Part shown: piece after piece, positions 8,284-14,746 of the stretch
How positions within the stretch are numbered: the stretch's first letter is position 1
Layout of the letters: every line of letters starts with the position of its first letter
Source of the DNA: a virus
Strand: one strand, 5' to 3'
Length of the DNA stretch: 24,887 nucleotides
Virus record (IMG/VR): IMGVR_UViG_3300035659_001161
Location: 1 to 24,887 of that record
The notes under the pieces: model-generated
Database searches by the model: none
Told to the model about the DNA's origin: nothing
What the model saw: only the letters and a program-made list of their open reading frames with translations
Program-made: the position numbers and the translations under genes

Positions 8284-8571
8284 TTAATCTTTGATAATTT
8301 CTATCTCAAAACTGCCGTCTAACTTTCTATTCCATATTTCCTTTGTGCATATTTCGGGCATCTCGAAATCTCTTAATAACCCCCTGTCGCTTTCCTTTAC
8401 CTCGCCTAAAACAATTCGTATCGTCCTTATCTCTTTTTTCCTTATGCTCTCAAGGTCAAATGGCCCATTTCCAAACCTTATCACCCTTGAGTTCCCACTG
8501 GGCAAAGAAAGAAGTTTCTCCGCCGATATAACTGCTCGCCTGAATCTTTTTTTTATGGATTCTTCTGTCAT
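8284..8571 (-). CDS. Small protein with PD-(D/E)XK-like motifs
   Basis: 95 residues from the ATG at 8571, which lies 4 bases beyond the TerL stop codon; a longer start at 8688 would overlap TerL heavily and is less likely. Residues 19-59 read SAEKLLSLPSGN...RFGNGPFDLESI...RIVLGEVK, with E19, PFD (D39) and EVK (E57-K59), the order of catalytic residues in Hjc/VRR-like PD-(D/E)XK nucleases. The end (LRDFEMPEICTKEIW...FEIEIIKD) also resembles the C-terminus of that group. If correct it may resolve branched DNA before packaging. The match is by eye and divergent; the Shine-Dalgarno is weak. Confidence 0.5.
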   Translation of the reverse strand: MTEESIKKRFRRAVISAEKLLSLPSGNSRVIRFGNGPFDLESIRKKEIRTIRIVLGEVKESDRGLLRDFEMPEICTKEIWNRKLDGSFEIEIIKD

Positions 8572-8575
8572 CTTT

Positions 8576-10198
8576 CTAAAACTTGGAGGCGATGGACCTC
8601 TGCCCCCTGGTTCTTTCGGACATATCCCGTCCGGCCTGCCGCTCAAAAGCCTCAATTTCTTTTTCGAGTTCATCCTTTCTCTGCTCATGCGGACCTTGCA
8701 TCTTCAGTTTTTGAGGGAGAAGCCTAATCTGGAAGTGGCCCCAAATCGTATCTATGATATCGACATTTGTTTCCTTGCCCTTGTAGTAGGTATTTATCTC
8801 ATCATCATAATCAGGAATCCCGGGGCCGGAAAGAATCTTCCGGGCCTCATAGTAGGGGATGATCTCCCCATGCCTTCTCGCTCGGGATTTTCCCTGATTG
8901 TCCCACAGGATGATGATAAGGTCTTTCCTCTTGGCCTCAAGAGAGTCCTTGAGATAGATCCCGAATTTCTCTTTCTCAATCCCTATCCAGGTAACTGGCC
9001 GCCCATCTTCCTTCGATATGTCCACCCATTCGAGAATCCATGTCTCAAGCTCCATCGGAGAGAGTTTCCGTTTTCCCGCATAGGGCAGATAAAGCGTCCC
9101 CGCCTCATCCCACTCGGCCGCGGAAAGCCCCGAGTGTGAGCTTTGCTTCTTAGTCGTACCGGCGGCGTCAACGCAGATATTCCGAATGAAGTTTTCCGGA
9201 AGTTTCTCGTACCGAACATTCCATTCGGGTCGAATGATGATCTCCTCATCCGGGATCGGGACAAGATCATAAAGGCAACTGTAGATGTACGGTCCCTGCT
9301 TCCGGCGTTTGCGCTCAAGATACTCCGTGTTCAACTTTTCGGGGAAAATGGGGTTCCCTATTCTGCCGTCTCCTTCCGCAGCGGGGCAGGAGAAGACGGC
9401 ATAGCCCGTCTCGGAGATAAACGTCTGGCAGGGCTTTCGCCAGAGCTTCTTGTAATCGAATTTCCCCTCCGGATGGAGGATGATACCCGAGACGTCATCC
9501 GTGGCCCAGGGCGTCTCAAAGATAACCTCTCTCGCGCCTTCGGCAAAGATGGACTCTAGCTGCTGCCAGCGTTTGTTCGTCTTCTTCCTCATCTCGACGG
9601 TCTGAGTGTTTATCTCGTTGCAGAGATTGTCGATCATGCCGAGCTGGTAATGGTGGCCGGTGAGAGTTTTATCCGGCGAACCGATGTCGATCTCTATTCC
9701 CTCGTGGCGGATCTTGCCCTCATCGAGACGGCAAATTTTGAATTCGTCTTTCTTCTGCGGAATGTATTTGTGAAAATACGCCTGGATGATCTCGTTTCTA
9801 AGAATCTCATATATGATCTTTTCCAAGTGATCCTGGGCCAGTTCGAAAACCCCGGAATAGATAAACGCCTTTTCCTGCGTTCTGTAGTAAGCCTGTTGGA
9901 GAAACCATTGAATCATCATGGCCCGCCCGACTGAGCTTTTGAGCATATCCCGGCCCATGAGGACGAGCTGCTGTAGGATGGGATTTTTTCTCGGGTCGAG
10001 AAAAGCACAAAGCTCCCTGTGAACCCAATTCAAGTCCTGATACTCGACTAACTTTCCGTAGCTCAGAACCCTCGTGCATAAAAAAAAGAGGTCGAAAAGG
10101 ATATGGTCTATCCAGTATTGAGGCGAGTTTTCCGTGAAATCCTGCGGCGCATCCGAAACCTCCGAGTCTATCTCAATCTTTCTCATTTCCGCTTTCAC
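8576..10198 (-). CDS. terL: Terminase large subunit (packaging ATPase/nuclease)
   Basis: 540 residues. It powers DNA packaging into the procapsid and cuts the concatemer. ATPase part: a variant Walker A GRDMLKSS at 82-89 after the hydrophobic strand QQLVLM, and a Walker B-like strand YQLGMIDN at 184-191 that is weak because the usual acidic pair is D-N. Nuclease part (RuvC fold): ICVDAAG with D344, IGIEKEKFG with E408/E410, and NVDIIDTIWGH with D480/D483. The C-terminus is charged (EQRKDELEKEIEAFERQ). The start overlaps TerS by 26 bases; an internal ATG at 10186 is a possible alternative. The TerS-TerL-portal order supports the call. Confidence 0.85.
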   Translation of the reverse strand: MKAEMRKIEIDSEVSDAPQDFTENSPQYWIDHILFDLFFLCTRVLSYGKLVEYQDLNWVHRELCAFLDPRKNPILQQLVLMGRDMLKSSVGRAMMIQWFLQQAYYRTQEKAFIYSGVFELAQDHLEKIIYEILRNEIIQAYFHKYIPQKKDEFKICRLDEGKIRHEGIEIDIGSPDKTLTGHHYQLGMIDNLCNEINTQTVEMRKKTNKRWQQLESIFAEGAREVIFETPWATDDVSGIILHPEGKFDYKKLWRKPCQTFISETGYAVFSCPAAEGDGRIGNPIFPEKLNTEYLERKRRKQGPYIYSCLYDLVPIPDEEIIIRPEWNVRYEKLPENFIRNICVDAAGTTKKQSSHSGLSAAEWDEAGTLYLPYAGKRKLSPMELETWILEWVDISKEDGRPVTWIGIEKEKFGIYLKDSLEAKRKDLIIILWDNQGKSRARRHGEIIPYYEARKILSGPGIPDYDDEINTYYKGKETNVDIIDTIWGHFQIRLLPQKLKMQGPHEQRKDELEKEIEAFERQAGRDMSERTRGQRSIASKF

Positions 10199-10715
10199 TT
10201 AGCTGCTTGTACTTCTTGTAGTTTTCGTAGTCTCTGTTCGTGAAGTGCAAGTGAACGGCCTTTTCTTCAATCTCGATTTTCTTGGCCGGGTAGTTGTCGA
10301 GAAGCTTATTCGCTTCTTGAATAAACTTTATCCTGGCGTGATGGTCCGGTTGCTCGGGCTTGAATGGATGCATAGCCTTGGTTCCATCGACTATCCCCTC
10401 AGCTATATAATTGTCGTCTATCCCCCTTGCCTGAAGAGCCTCGATGATCGGCTTGCGCTTGAGAAGCGTCGGAATGACATTCCAAGCGTTAGTCGGCGAA
10501 TAACCGGCCTGGACAGCAGCCTGCTTGTTCGTCATGCCGTGCTCGAATTTGTTGATGAGCGCCTGTTTCTGGCGGGGCTTCAATTTCTCAAACCCCAACT
10601 CCGCCATCGGCGGCTTCGGTCGCTTCCCCCTACGGAACCGCGCTATCCTCTCATTCCCGACACAGACCGGAATCCCATCAATCTCACGAATCTCAATCGT
10701 CCGCCCTTTTTTCAT
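10173..10715 (-). CDS. terS: Terminase small subunit
   Basis: 180 residues. It recognises the packaging site and loads TerL. Residues ~45-75 (LKPRQKQALINKFEHG, TNKQAAVQAGYSPTNAW) match the small-terminase N-terminal helix-turn-helix with its typical A..AGYS signature. A basic arm (RFRRGKRPKPP) precedes it. The second half is helical (HARIKFIQEANKLLDN) for oligomerisation, and the charged tail (ENYKKYKQLSESGNEKD) overlaps the TerL gene, suggesting coupled translation. The upstream gene overlaps its start by 4 bases (ATGA). Confidence 0.82.
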   Translation of the reverse strand: MKKGRTIEIREIDGIPVCVGNERIARFRRGKRPKPPMAELGFEKLKPRQKQALINKFEHGMTNKQAAVQAGYSPTNAWNVIPTLLKRKPIIEALQARGIDDNYIAEGIVDGTKAMHPFKPEQPDHHARIKFIQEANKLLDNYPAKKIEIEEKAVHLHFTNRDYENYKKYKQLSESGNEKD

Positions 10716-10921
10716 TTCAGATCCTTGAGAAGAATACTCGGAATTTTCTTCCTCATGGCCTTGCGGAACTCTTCCGACTTCTGGAAGTCATACCAAAATT
10801 GCTGTCTTTTCCAGCGAGGGTTGTTGTCGGAAATCGCCCGGTCAAGAACGGCGAAAAATTTGACGAATCCCCTCACCTTGCGCTTGAAACGCCAGCGTCT
10901 GAACGCCCGTCTCATTCCCAC
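10712..10921 (-). CDS. Very basic small protein, first gene of the head operon
   Basis: 69 residues from GTG 10921 (67 from ATG 10915). Highly basic N-terminus (MRRAFRRWRFKRKVRGF) followed by a helix with WKRQQFWYDFQKSEEFRKAMRKK. It overlaps TerS by ATGA. The likely promoter at 10930-10958 puts the transcript start next to the GTG, so the mRNA may be leaderless if GTG is used; AAGG lies 7 bases before the ATG at 10915. Function unknown; a nucleic-acid-binding role is plausible from charge alone. Confidence 0.6.
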   Translation of the reverse strand: MGMRRAFRRWRFKRKVRGFVKFFAVLDRAISDNNPRWKRQQFWYDFQKSEEFRKAMRKKIPSILLKDLK

Positions 10922-10929
10922 GCCTTATC

Positions 10930-10958
10930 ATTTAACCTAAATCAGCCCCGCTTGTCAA
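10930..10958 (-). promoter_or_regulatory. Leftward promoter of the head operon
   Basis: On the minus strand, a perfect TTGACA (10953-10958) is followed after 17 bases by TTAAAT (10930-10935), 4 of 6 to TATAAT. The expected start is around 10923, within a few bases of the first coding GTG. It is back to back with the rightward promoter, about 70 bases away. Confidence 0.55.
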
Positions 10959-10991
10959 TGACGAAAACTGTGGAATATCCCCTCTGCTATA

Positions 10992-11019
10992 TTGACTTCC
11001 CAAAATTCGGGCTTAGAAT
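10992..11019 (+). promoter_or_regulatory. Rightward promoter of the small early operon
   Basis: TTGACT (10992-10997), 16-base spacer, TAGAAT (11014-11019), 5/6 matches in each hexamer. The expected start is about 11026, exactly at the GTG of the next candidate gene. The sequence AAGGCGTGG follows this -10 box (11021-11029) and also follows the leftward -10 box as an inverted copy (10918-10926). Confidence 0.55.
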
Positions 11020-11025
11020 AAAGGC

Positions 11026-11196
11026 GTGGAAGGCATCGAAAGCGACGAAAGGGTTAGGCGAGGTTTTCAGGCGGTACTTCTCGAACTCCTCCGCTACCGC
11101 TCCTCGCTGGTCCGCCTTCACCGCATCGTCCGCCGTGACAGGCATCGCCTCAAAGAGCTTGAGAAAAAGGTCGGGGCTTTCGTGGGACCGAACTAA
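11026..11196 (+). CDS. Small charged coiled-coil-like protein (candidate)
   Basis: 56 residues with a GTG start: VEGIESDERVRRGF, then leucine-spaced basic helices (LLELLRYRSSLVRLHRIV, RHRLKELEKKVGAF). This frame has a protein-like heptad pattern, while the longer overlapping frame (10799-11212) is Ser-rich and less convincing. There is no proper ribosome site, but the promoter would place the transcript start at the GTG, so translation may be leaderless. Its stop TAAGGAG supplies the ribosome site of the next gene. Function unknown. Confidence 0.4.
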   Translation: MEGIESDERVRRGFQAVLLELLRYRSSLVRLHRIVRRDRHRLKELEKKVGAFVGPN

Positions 11197-11208
11197 GGAG
11201 AAATCAAA

Positions 11209-11538
11209 TTGAATGAAAAAGTTTATGATATCAACCTAGCCGAAGAGAGTCTTTTGAGCTTAGTCCTGTATAATCCAGAATTACTTCCAGAGGTGGCGAA
11301 ACTTTTAAAGCCAGAACAAGATTTTATGAGTCCTGATGCGCTCAAAATTTATGCGTTTATATTTGACCGTTTCGGACATCATTTTGAGGCTGATCTTGAG
11401 GATGCGATTGATACTATGTTTTGTATGAGAAAACTTATCCTTGAAGAAAAACTAAGAAAACTTCAGGAAACTGTTAGGATTGGTCTTGAGGCGAAAACAA
11501 AAATGGAGCAGATTCGTGATAAGATTCTAAGACAATGA
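11209..11538 (+). CDS. Stand-alone DnaB N-terminal-domain-like protein
   Basis: 109 residues with a TTG start, 8 bases after AAGGAG; no in-frame ATG fits. Residues 10-55 (LAEESLLSLVLYNPELLPEV...LLKPEQDFMSPDALKIYAFIFDRFG) resemble the helical N-terminal domain of DnaB helicase (AE..vLG.ll..P......v...L.pedF..p.h..if..i). No RecA-like helicase domain follows. A helical tail (EEKLRKLQETVRIGLEAKTKMEQ) is present. In DnaB this domain holds the hexamer collar and binds primase or loader, so a free copy might recruit or block host DnaB/DnaG. The homology is by pattern only. Confidence 0.5.
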   Translation: MNEKVYDINLAEESLLSLVLYNPELLPEVAKLLKPEQDFMSPDALKIYAFIFDRFGHHFEADLEDAIDTMFCMRKLILEEKLRKLQETVRIGLEAKTKMEQIRDKILRQ

Positions 11539-11729
11539 AAACACTCTCCTTCGCCGGATTCAAAATCAAGGTCCTGACCTGCCTACTCATCCCCCCAACC
11601 AAAATCTACGCCTTCATGTCCCCCCGTCATGCCAAAGAGTTTGTCGAGATCCTCAAAACCCTAGACCTGCTCCTTAAGGCCAATAAAATCATCGTGAGAA
11701 AACCAAAAGGGAAAATAATATGCCCATGA
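11535..11729 (+). CDS. Small hypothetical protein
   Basis: 64 residues; ATGA overlap with the previous stop. Composition: an N-terminal FAGFKIKVLTCLLIPPTKIYAF, a middle helix (AKEFVEILKTLDLLLKANK) and a basic end (RKPKGKIICP). Its third codon positions are rich in C, unlike the AT-rich genes on both sides, so it may have a different origin. No family recognised. Confidence 0.5.
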   Translation: MKTLSFAGFKIKVLTCLLIPPTKIYAFMSPRHAKEFVEILKTLDLLLKANKIIVRKPKGKIICP

Positions 11730-11950
11730 AATTCTGTCCATTCATGATGATCGGAGCCCTATCAAATCATACACCTCCAGTATCAGAAGAGTTTAGAAGT
11801 GAAGATATGGAATGGTTAATAGCTGTCTGCAAATGCCATGACGACTGCGCTCTCTATGCCGACTATAAATGTAGCCTGAGTAAGAGTGAGAAGGATATGA
11901 CACCAGAAGAGTTTGATGCCATGCAAGAGAAAGCGTTAAAGAGAGAATAA
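11720..11950 (+). CDS. Small cysteine-rich hypothetical protein
   Basis: 76 residues, starting inside the last codons of the previous gene (MPMKFCPFMMIG). Cys at CPF, then CKCHDDC and a later CSLSK, with acidic SEKDMTPEEFDAMQEKALKRE at the end. The C-x-C-x3-C group suggests metal binding. Such short Cys/acidic proteins are common in phage early operons. Function unknown. Confidence 0.55.
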   Translation: MPMKFCPFMMIGALSNHTPPVSEEFRSEDMEWLIAVCKCHDDCALYADYKCSLSKSEKDMTPEEFDAMQEKALKRE

Positions 11951-11960
11951 TCAGACCGTC

Positions 11961-12359
11961 ATGAGAGAGATAAAATTTCGGGCGTGGGATAATGTATTGG
12001 GTTTGTGTTCGGTAGAATCAATAGATTTTGCAGTTGATTGTGTCTATGTTCGTAAACCAATAGATAAAGAATTTCATACATATACACTTTCTGTCGAAAA
12101 TTCACAGCTCATGCAATACACCGGCCTCCATGATAAAAACGGCAAGGAGATATATGAGGGAGATATTGTCAAAATGGGATGGCCCCGTCAAGGCATTTTG
12201 ATCAAAATTGAATGGAATGAGGTGATGGATGAAGGCACGGGGTTTATTCCATTTACCCGACCAGGATTAGATGGAGAGGACTGGGAAAACATGGGCGGTG
12301 AAGATGTAGAAGTCATCGGCAATATCTACGAGAATCCAGAATTGATTGAGAAAACCTAG
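11961..12359 (+). CDS. YopX family protein
   Basis: 132 residues. The start MREIKFRAWD and the block QLMQYTGLHDKNGKEIYEGD, followed by an SH3-like strand and the end EVIGNIYENPELIE, are diagnostic for the YopX family (PF09643), found widely in phages and prophages. Family function is not established. The start ATG follows ...CCGTC with no strong ribosome site, but translation is plausibly coupled to the gene ending 10 bases upstream. Confidence 0.88.
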   Translation: MREIKFRAWDNVLGLCSVESIDFAVDCVYVRKPIDKEFHTYTLSVENSQLMQYTGLHDKNGKEIYEGDIVKMGWPRQGILIKIEWNEVMDEGTGFIPFTRPGLDGEDWENMGGEDVEVIGNIYENPELIEKT

Positions 12360-12360
12360 T

Positions 12361-12480
12361 ATGAGAAAATATAAAATTTACGGAGTGGGGGATGACATAA
12401 TAGGGGTAGGGTCAATCGGAAAGTGCCCATACCCCCCCCGGTCTTCCAGGTCGACCTATAATAGACGGGGGATTACCTAA
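12361..12480 (+). CDS. Short ORF after YopX, possibly a decayed gene
   Basis: 39 residues, MRKYKIYGVGDDIIGVGSIG then KCPYPPRSS... The ATG is one base after the YopX stop. The first half looks protein-like, the second half does not, and the change comes at a run of eight C (12432-12439), so it may be the frameshifted start of a lost gene or a chance ORF. Confidence 0.25.
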   Translation: MRKYKIYGVGDDIIGVGSIGKCPYPPRSSRSTYNRRGIT

Positions 12481-12578
12481 ATTTTGAGGATAGAAGGGTT
12501 CTAGTTGACATAATAGTTCTTATGCGACCCATAATTTTATCTAGTTTAGAGTGTCTAGTTGACATAATAGATATTATG
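12393..12578. repeat. Repeated TGACATAATAG elements (operator-like)
   Basis: TGACATAATAG occurs three times: 12393-12403, 12506-12516 and 12560-12570. The last two are within a perfect 17-bp direct repeat, TCTAGTTGACATAATAG (12500-12516 and 12554-12570), spaced 54 bp, about five helical turns. The second copy continues into a perfect inverted repeat CATAATA-GA-TATTATG (12563-12578). Each contains TTGACA, but matching -10 boxes are only at awkward 19- and 21-base spacings (CATAAT 12530, CATTAT 12586). Binding sites for a dimeric regulator are the best reading. Confidence 0.5.
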
Positions 12579-12644
12579 ACCTTTTCATTATAGGGTTGTC
12601 TCTCCTTCTCTCTTTACAACTTACATATATCATCCCTAACTAAT

Positions 12645-12661
12645 TTACTACTAAGTAGTAA
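12645..12661. repeat. Palindrome TTACTAC-TAA-GTAGTAA
   Basis: Perfect 7-bp inverted repeat around TAA in the non-coding gap, of a size suited to a repressor dimer site. A second short palindrome, CTTAG-A-CTAAG, lies at 12731-12741, on the other side of the pyrimidine tract. Confidence 0.4.
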
Positions 12662-12668
12662 GTCTTAG

Positions 12669-12714
12669 CTCTTCTTCTTCTCTTCTCTTTTCTTCTCTTT
12701 TCTTTTCTTCTCTT
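12669..12714. repeat. 46-base pure pyrimidine tract
   Basis: Uninterrupted C/T run built from TTCTTCTC-like units. Its reverse complement shares 26 identical bases (12673-12698) with the purine tract at 20466-20491. Mirror-like purine/pyrimidine tracts can form triplex DNA. The basic-peptide ORF on the minus strand here is not believable as a gene. Confidence 0.55.
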
Positions 12715-12753
12715 AAATAGCTTAACTAAACTTAGACTAAGTATGGCCTGATT

Positions 12754-12780
12754 CGCGCGGGGGGGCGCGTTCCTTTTTTT
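12754..12780 (+). terminator. Probable intrinsic terminator
   Basis: CGCGC (12754-12758), a loop of six G, GCGCG (12765-12769), followed by TTCC and then a long T run. A short but GC-only stem plus T-tract on the plus strand fits Rho-independent termination of the 11026-12480 operon, separating it from the ArdC gene. Confidence 0.5.
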
Positions 12781-12824
12781 TTCTTCGCGCGTGTGAGGGG
12801 CTGTACTTTTTTTCTGGAGGGGGG

Positions 12825-12861
12825 TTGACATTCAAATTTTCCATGTTAAGGTTAAGCTGAA
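12825..12861 (+). promoter_or_regulatory. Possible promoter/operator of the ArdC operon
   Basis: A perfect TTGACA (12825-12830) lies 79 bases before the ArdC GTG, but only weak -10 candidates (TAAGGT 12847, TTAAGG 12846) are at proper distance. GGTTAAGCTGAA (12850-12861) recurs as GGTTAAACTGAA at 16957-16968 near the rightward switch promoter, suggesting a shared regulator. Confidence 0.35.
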
Positions 12862-12908
12862 GGGAGGAGACAGTTAGTTTCCTCAATCCGGTTTTAGGAG
12901 GTGAGACA

Positions 12909-13784
12909 GTGAGTCTAGAAGTTCAGGGGACCGATTCCTCTGAGGGCAATGGGTCTTTGGGCTGGAAAGAGCGGAAGCAGTTTTTGAAGGGCAAGCTGGA
13001 CGAGCTCGCAGCGGAGATTGTCACAGATCCCGAAAAGCTCAAGGCGTTTGCAGAGCGGTGGCGGGGCGGGTTCCGGTCGTACTCGCTTTACAATCTAGTC
13101 TTGATTTGGTGTCAGCGTCCGAGTGCTACTTTGTGCGCTGGCTATCATGGCTGGCGGAAACATGGCCGGCACGTCAAGGCGGGAGAGAAGGCGCTCTGGA
13201 TTCTCGCTCCGGCGATTTTCCCGGTCAAGGGCAAGCGGGAAGACGAGACGGAAGACGAAGCGGATAAGGTCGTCAAGTATTTCTTCCCGGTCCCGGTCTT
13301 CGACTACGGCCAGACGGACGGCCAGGGCCTTATGATCGGGAATACTCAAATCAATGGCAATGGGGACGTCGATATCAAGGCGATCGCGGCGGCGTTCAAC
13401 GTCCCGGTTGAGTATTCCCAGGGCGTAGCGGACGGGCACACTGACGGCCGGAAAATCGTGATCAGCAAGCGCGAGAGCAAGGCACAAGAGGCGGCGTGCT
13501 TCTTCCATGAGCTGGCCCACGTTCTCTTGCGTCATGTCGGTGACAGGCTACCGTCCGGCGTTTCGCGGGATGTCCAAGAGCTCGAGGCAGAGTCAACGGC
13601 GTATCTCGTTGCGGCGTGTCTCGGCATCGACAATGACGGGGCCAGATTCTATCTCGGAAATTGGCAGGCATCGAAGGACAAGCTCGCCAAGAGTGCACTG
13701 CGGATTCTCTCGACGGCGGAGAAGATTCTCCGAAAGGCGAAGCCGGAGGCGTTCGGTCAACGGCTTGCGGTGGACTCGAATTGA
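12909..13784 (+). CDS. ArdC-like antirestriction protein / zinc peptidase fusion
   Basis: 291 residues, GTG start behind AGGAGGTG. Residues ~20-105 match the ArdC N-terminal single-strand DNA-binding domain (FRSYSLYNLVLIWCQRP, then GWRKHGRHVKAGEKALWILAP). Residues 195-230 match the IrrE/ImmA-type metallopeptidase: FFHELAH with H200, E201, H204, and downstream ELEAES carrying the third ligand. ArdC proteins from plasmids and phages protect incoming DNA from restriction. The acidic stretch KREDETEDEADK separates the parts. The gene is clearly GC-richer than the AT-rich genes at 11.2-12.4 kb, suggesting separate acquisition. Confidence 0.82.
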   Translation: MSLEVQGTDSSEGNGSLGWKERKQFLKGKLDELAAEIVTDPEKLKAFAERWRGGFRSYSLYNLVLIWCQRPSATLCAGYHGWRKHGRHVKAGEKALWILAPAIFPVKGKREDETEDEADKVVKYFFPVPVFDYGQTDGQGLMIGNTQINGNGDVDIKAIAAAFNVPVEYSQGVADGHTDGRKIVISKRESKAQEAACFFHELAHVLLRHVGDRLPSGVSRDVQELEAESTAYLVAACLGIDNDGARFYLGNWQASKDKLAKSALRILSTAEKILRKAKPEAFGQRLAVDSN

Positions 13785-13804
13785 CAAACGGGGAGGGTGA
13801 GGTC

Positions 13805-14218
13805 ATGGTCAAGCGGTGCGGCTTCACTCTCCCCCGTCCGTTCATCATCCTATCGAATAAGGGTTTGAAAAGAAACGGCTACCGAAAATACATAATCTAT
13901 CCTGACCTATCGCGGTTCAAGAAGGCGTGTCTTAATTGTCCTCATCGTCAGGTTAAGGGCAAGCGGTCAACCTGTGCGATTGGTGATCGGGATTTCATGC
14001 TCAAGTTTTATGGTATTGACGAGAGCGCCGGGGTCGGCGTCTTGGTATGTCTCGGTTCTGTTCCCGGAGACATACAGACCAGGGCTGTGGGGCGTGAAGC
14101 TCTGGCCTATATTTCTAATCATGCTCCAAAGACGAACGGAAGGGAGTCTATACGTCTTAAAAAAACAGGCTCCCTGACGGATGGAAAGACATCTTGCTTG
14201 TCGTCCATAAGAAAGTAA
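13805..14218 (+). CDS. Hypothetical protein with Cys motif
   Basis: 137 residues from ATG 13805, behind GGGGAGGGTGAGG; a start further upstream would overlap ArdC. Contains KACLNCPHRQVKG and STCAIGDRDF (CxxC plus a later Cys), and LVCLGSVPGD; the tail is basic (SIRLKKTGSLTDGKTSC). It may be the second gene of the ArdC operon. No family recognised. Confidence 0.6.
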   Translation: MVKRCGFTLPRPFIILSNKGLKRNGYRKYIIYPDLSRFKKACLNCPHRQVKGKRSTCAIGDRDFMLKFYGIDESAGVGVLVCLGSVPGDIQTRAVGREALAYISNHAPKTNGRESIRLKKTGSLTDGKTSCLSSIRK

Positions 14219-14247
14219 AGACGGCGTGAGGCAGTGCGTTAAACTCC

Positions 14248-14475
14248 TCATCCTGGCAAGGATGACAAAAAAATATGCGGTTCTTTGACAACCTGGGATC
14301 GGTGACGGTCGAGACCTTATGAAAGGTCGGCCATCTTGGACGCGTGCGAACGTGGTCGGGAGCGGGGACAGTCGGGCGTCTTGTCCCTGCGTCCAGTGAC
14401 TAAGCAAAGGTTGTCTTAGGCCAGGAGAGTCTTCCGGCTCTCCCCTAATCTCTCAAGAGGTTGAGGGTTTAGGGG
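14248..14475 (+). ncRNA. Candidate structured RNA or long structured leader
   Basis: Between genes ending at 14218 and starting at 14496 there is no convincing ORF, but many nested perfect stems: TCATCCT/AGGATGA (14248-14265, GGCA loop); GGTC-GACCTT/AAGGTC-GGCC (14307-14332); GGACGC/GCGTCC (14338-14343 with 14389-14394) enclosing GGGACA/TGTCCC (14365-14370 with 14382-14387); CTAAG/CTTAG (14400-14404 with 14415-14419); GGAGAG/CTCTCC (14424-14429 with 14438-14443); and CCCCTAA/TTAGGGG (14442-14448 with 14469-14475). The last two share bases and could alternate. The ribosome site of the next gene (GGAGG at about 14482) follows, so a regulatory leader is possible. No known RNA family recognised. 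Confidence 0.45.
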
Positions 14476-14495
14476 ATCGCCGGAGGTCGATCAAG

Positions 14496-14696
14496 ATGAC
14501 AAGGCTAACAAAGCTGAGACGTGAGGTCCGCTCTCATTCCTTGGCGCGTCCCTTGATCGTGCAGCTTGAGGCCAGGATGGGCGGTGATGGGGCCATCCTG
14601 ACGATGTGGGAGAAGCACTGCCGGAACCGGTACAAGGTGTCGCTGGTGGAGCTTTTTCAGCGGCTTGTTTATGAGGAGGTGAGACGGCGAAAGTAA
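14496..14696 (+). CDS. Small basic protein, possible DNA-binding
   Basis: 66 residues; ATG 9 bases after GGAGG. Very basic: MTRLTKLRREVRSHSLARPL, then a helix (LEARMGGDGAILTMWEKHCRNRY) and an end helix (SLVELFQRLVYEEVRRRK). It follows the structured gap directly, so that gap may control it. It lies 50 bases before the ribbon-helix-helix gene. Function unknown. Confidence 0.6.
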   Translation: MTRLTKLRREVRSHSLARPLIVQLEARMGGDGAILTMWEKHCRNRYKVSLVELFQRLVYEEVRRRK

Positions 14697-14710
14697 AGAG
14701 AACAATTATG

Positions 14711-14736
14711 TGATAAAATAAACCTATGATAAAATA
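14711..14736 (+). promoter_or_regulatory. Tandem TGATAAAATA repeat upstream of the ribbon-helix-helix gene
   Basis: TGATAAAATA occurs at 14711-14720 and 14727-14736, 16 bp apart, directly before AGGAGGAG of the next gene. Ribbon-helix-helix proteins usually bind tandem short sites on their own promoters, so autoregulation is a reasonable guess. Confidence 0.4.
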
Positions 14737-14746
14737 GGAGGAGAAA

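Noticed and set aside
9143-9559. Plus-strand ORF inside terminase
   Set aside because: Lies fully antisense to TerL catalytic motifs; no ribosome site or neighbours on that strand.
10799-11212. 137-codon plus-strand ORF over the divergent promoter region
   Set aside because: Its start lies inside the opposite-strand gene 10712-10921, it runs over two promoters, and its Ser-rich content is less protein-like than the 11026-11196 frame.
12500-12578. CRISPR array
   Set aside because: Only two full repeats of 17 bp without further regular repeats and spacers, and no cas genes.
12505-12591. Standard promoters at the TTGACATAATAG copies
   Set aside because: -10-like boxes are 19 and 21 bases away, outside the usual 16-18, so listed as operators only.
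12640-12831. Minus-strand ORF with Lys/Arg/Glu runs
   Set aside because: The residues are just the translation of the pyrimidine tract; it crosses a terminator-like hairpin and has no ribosome site.
14248-14272. Intrinsic terminator TCATCCT/AGGATGA
   Set aside because: Followed by A-run, not T-run, on the plus strand, and the T-run precedes the hairpin on the minus strand.
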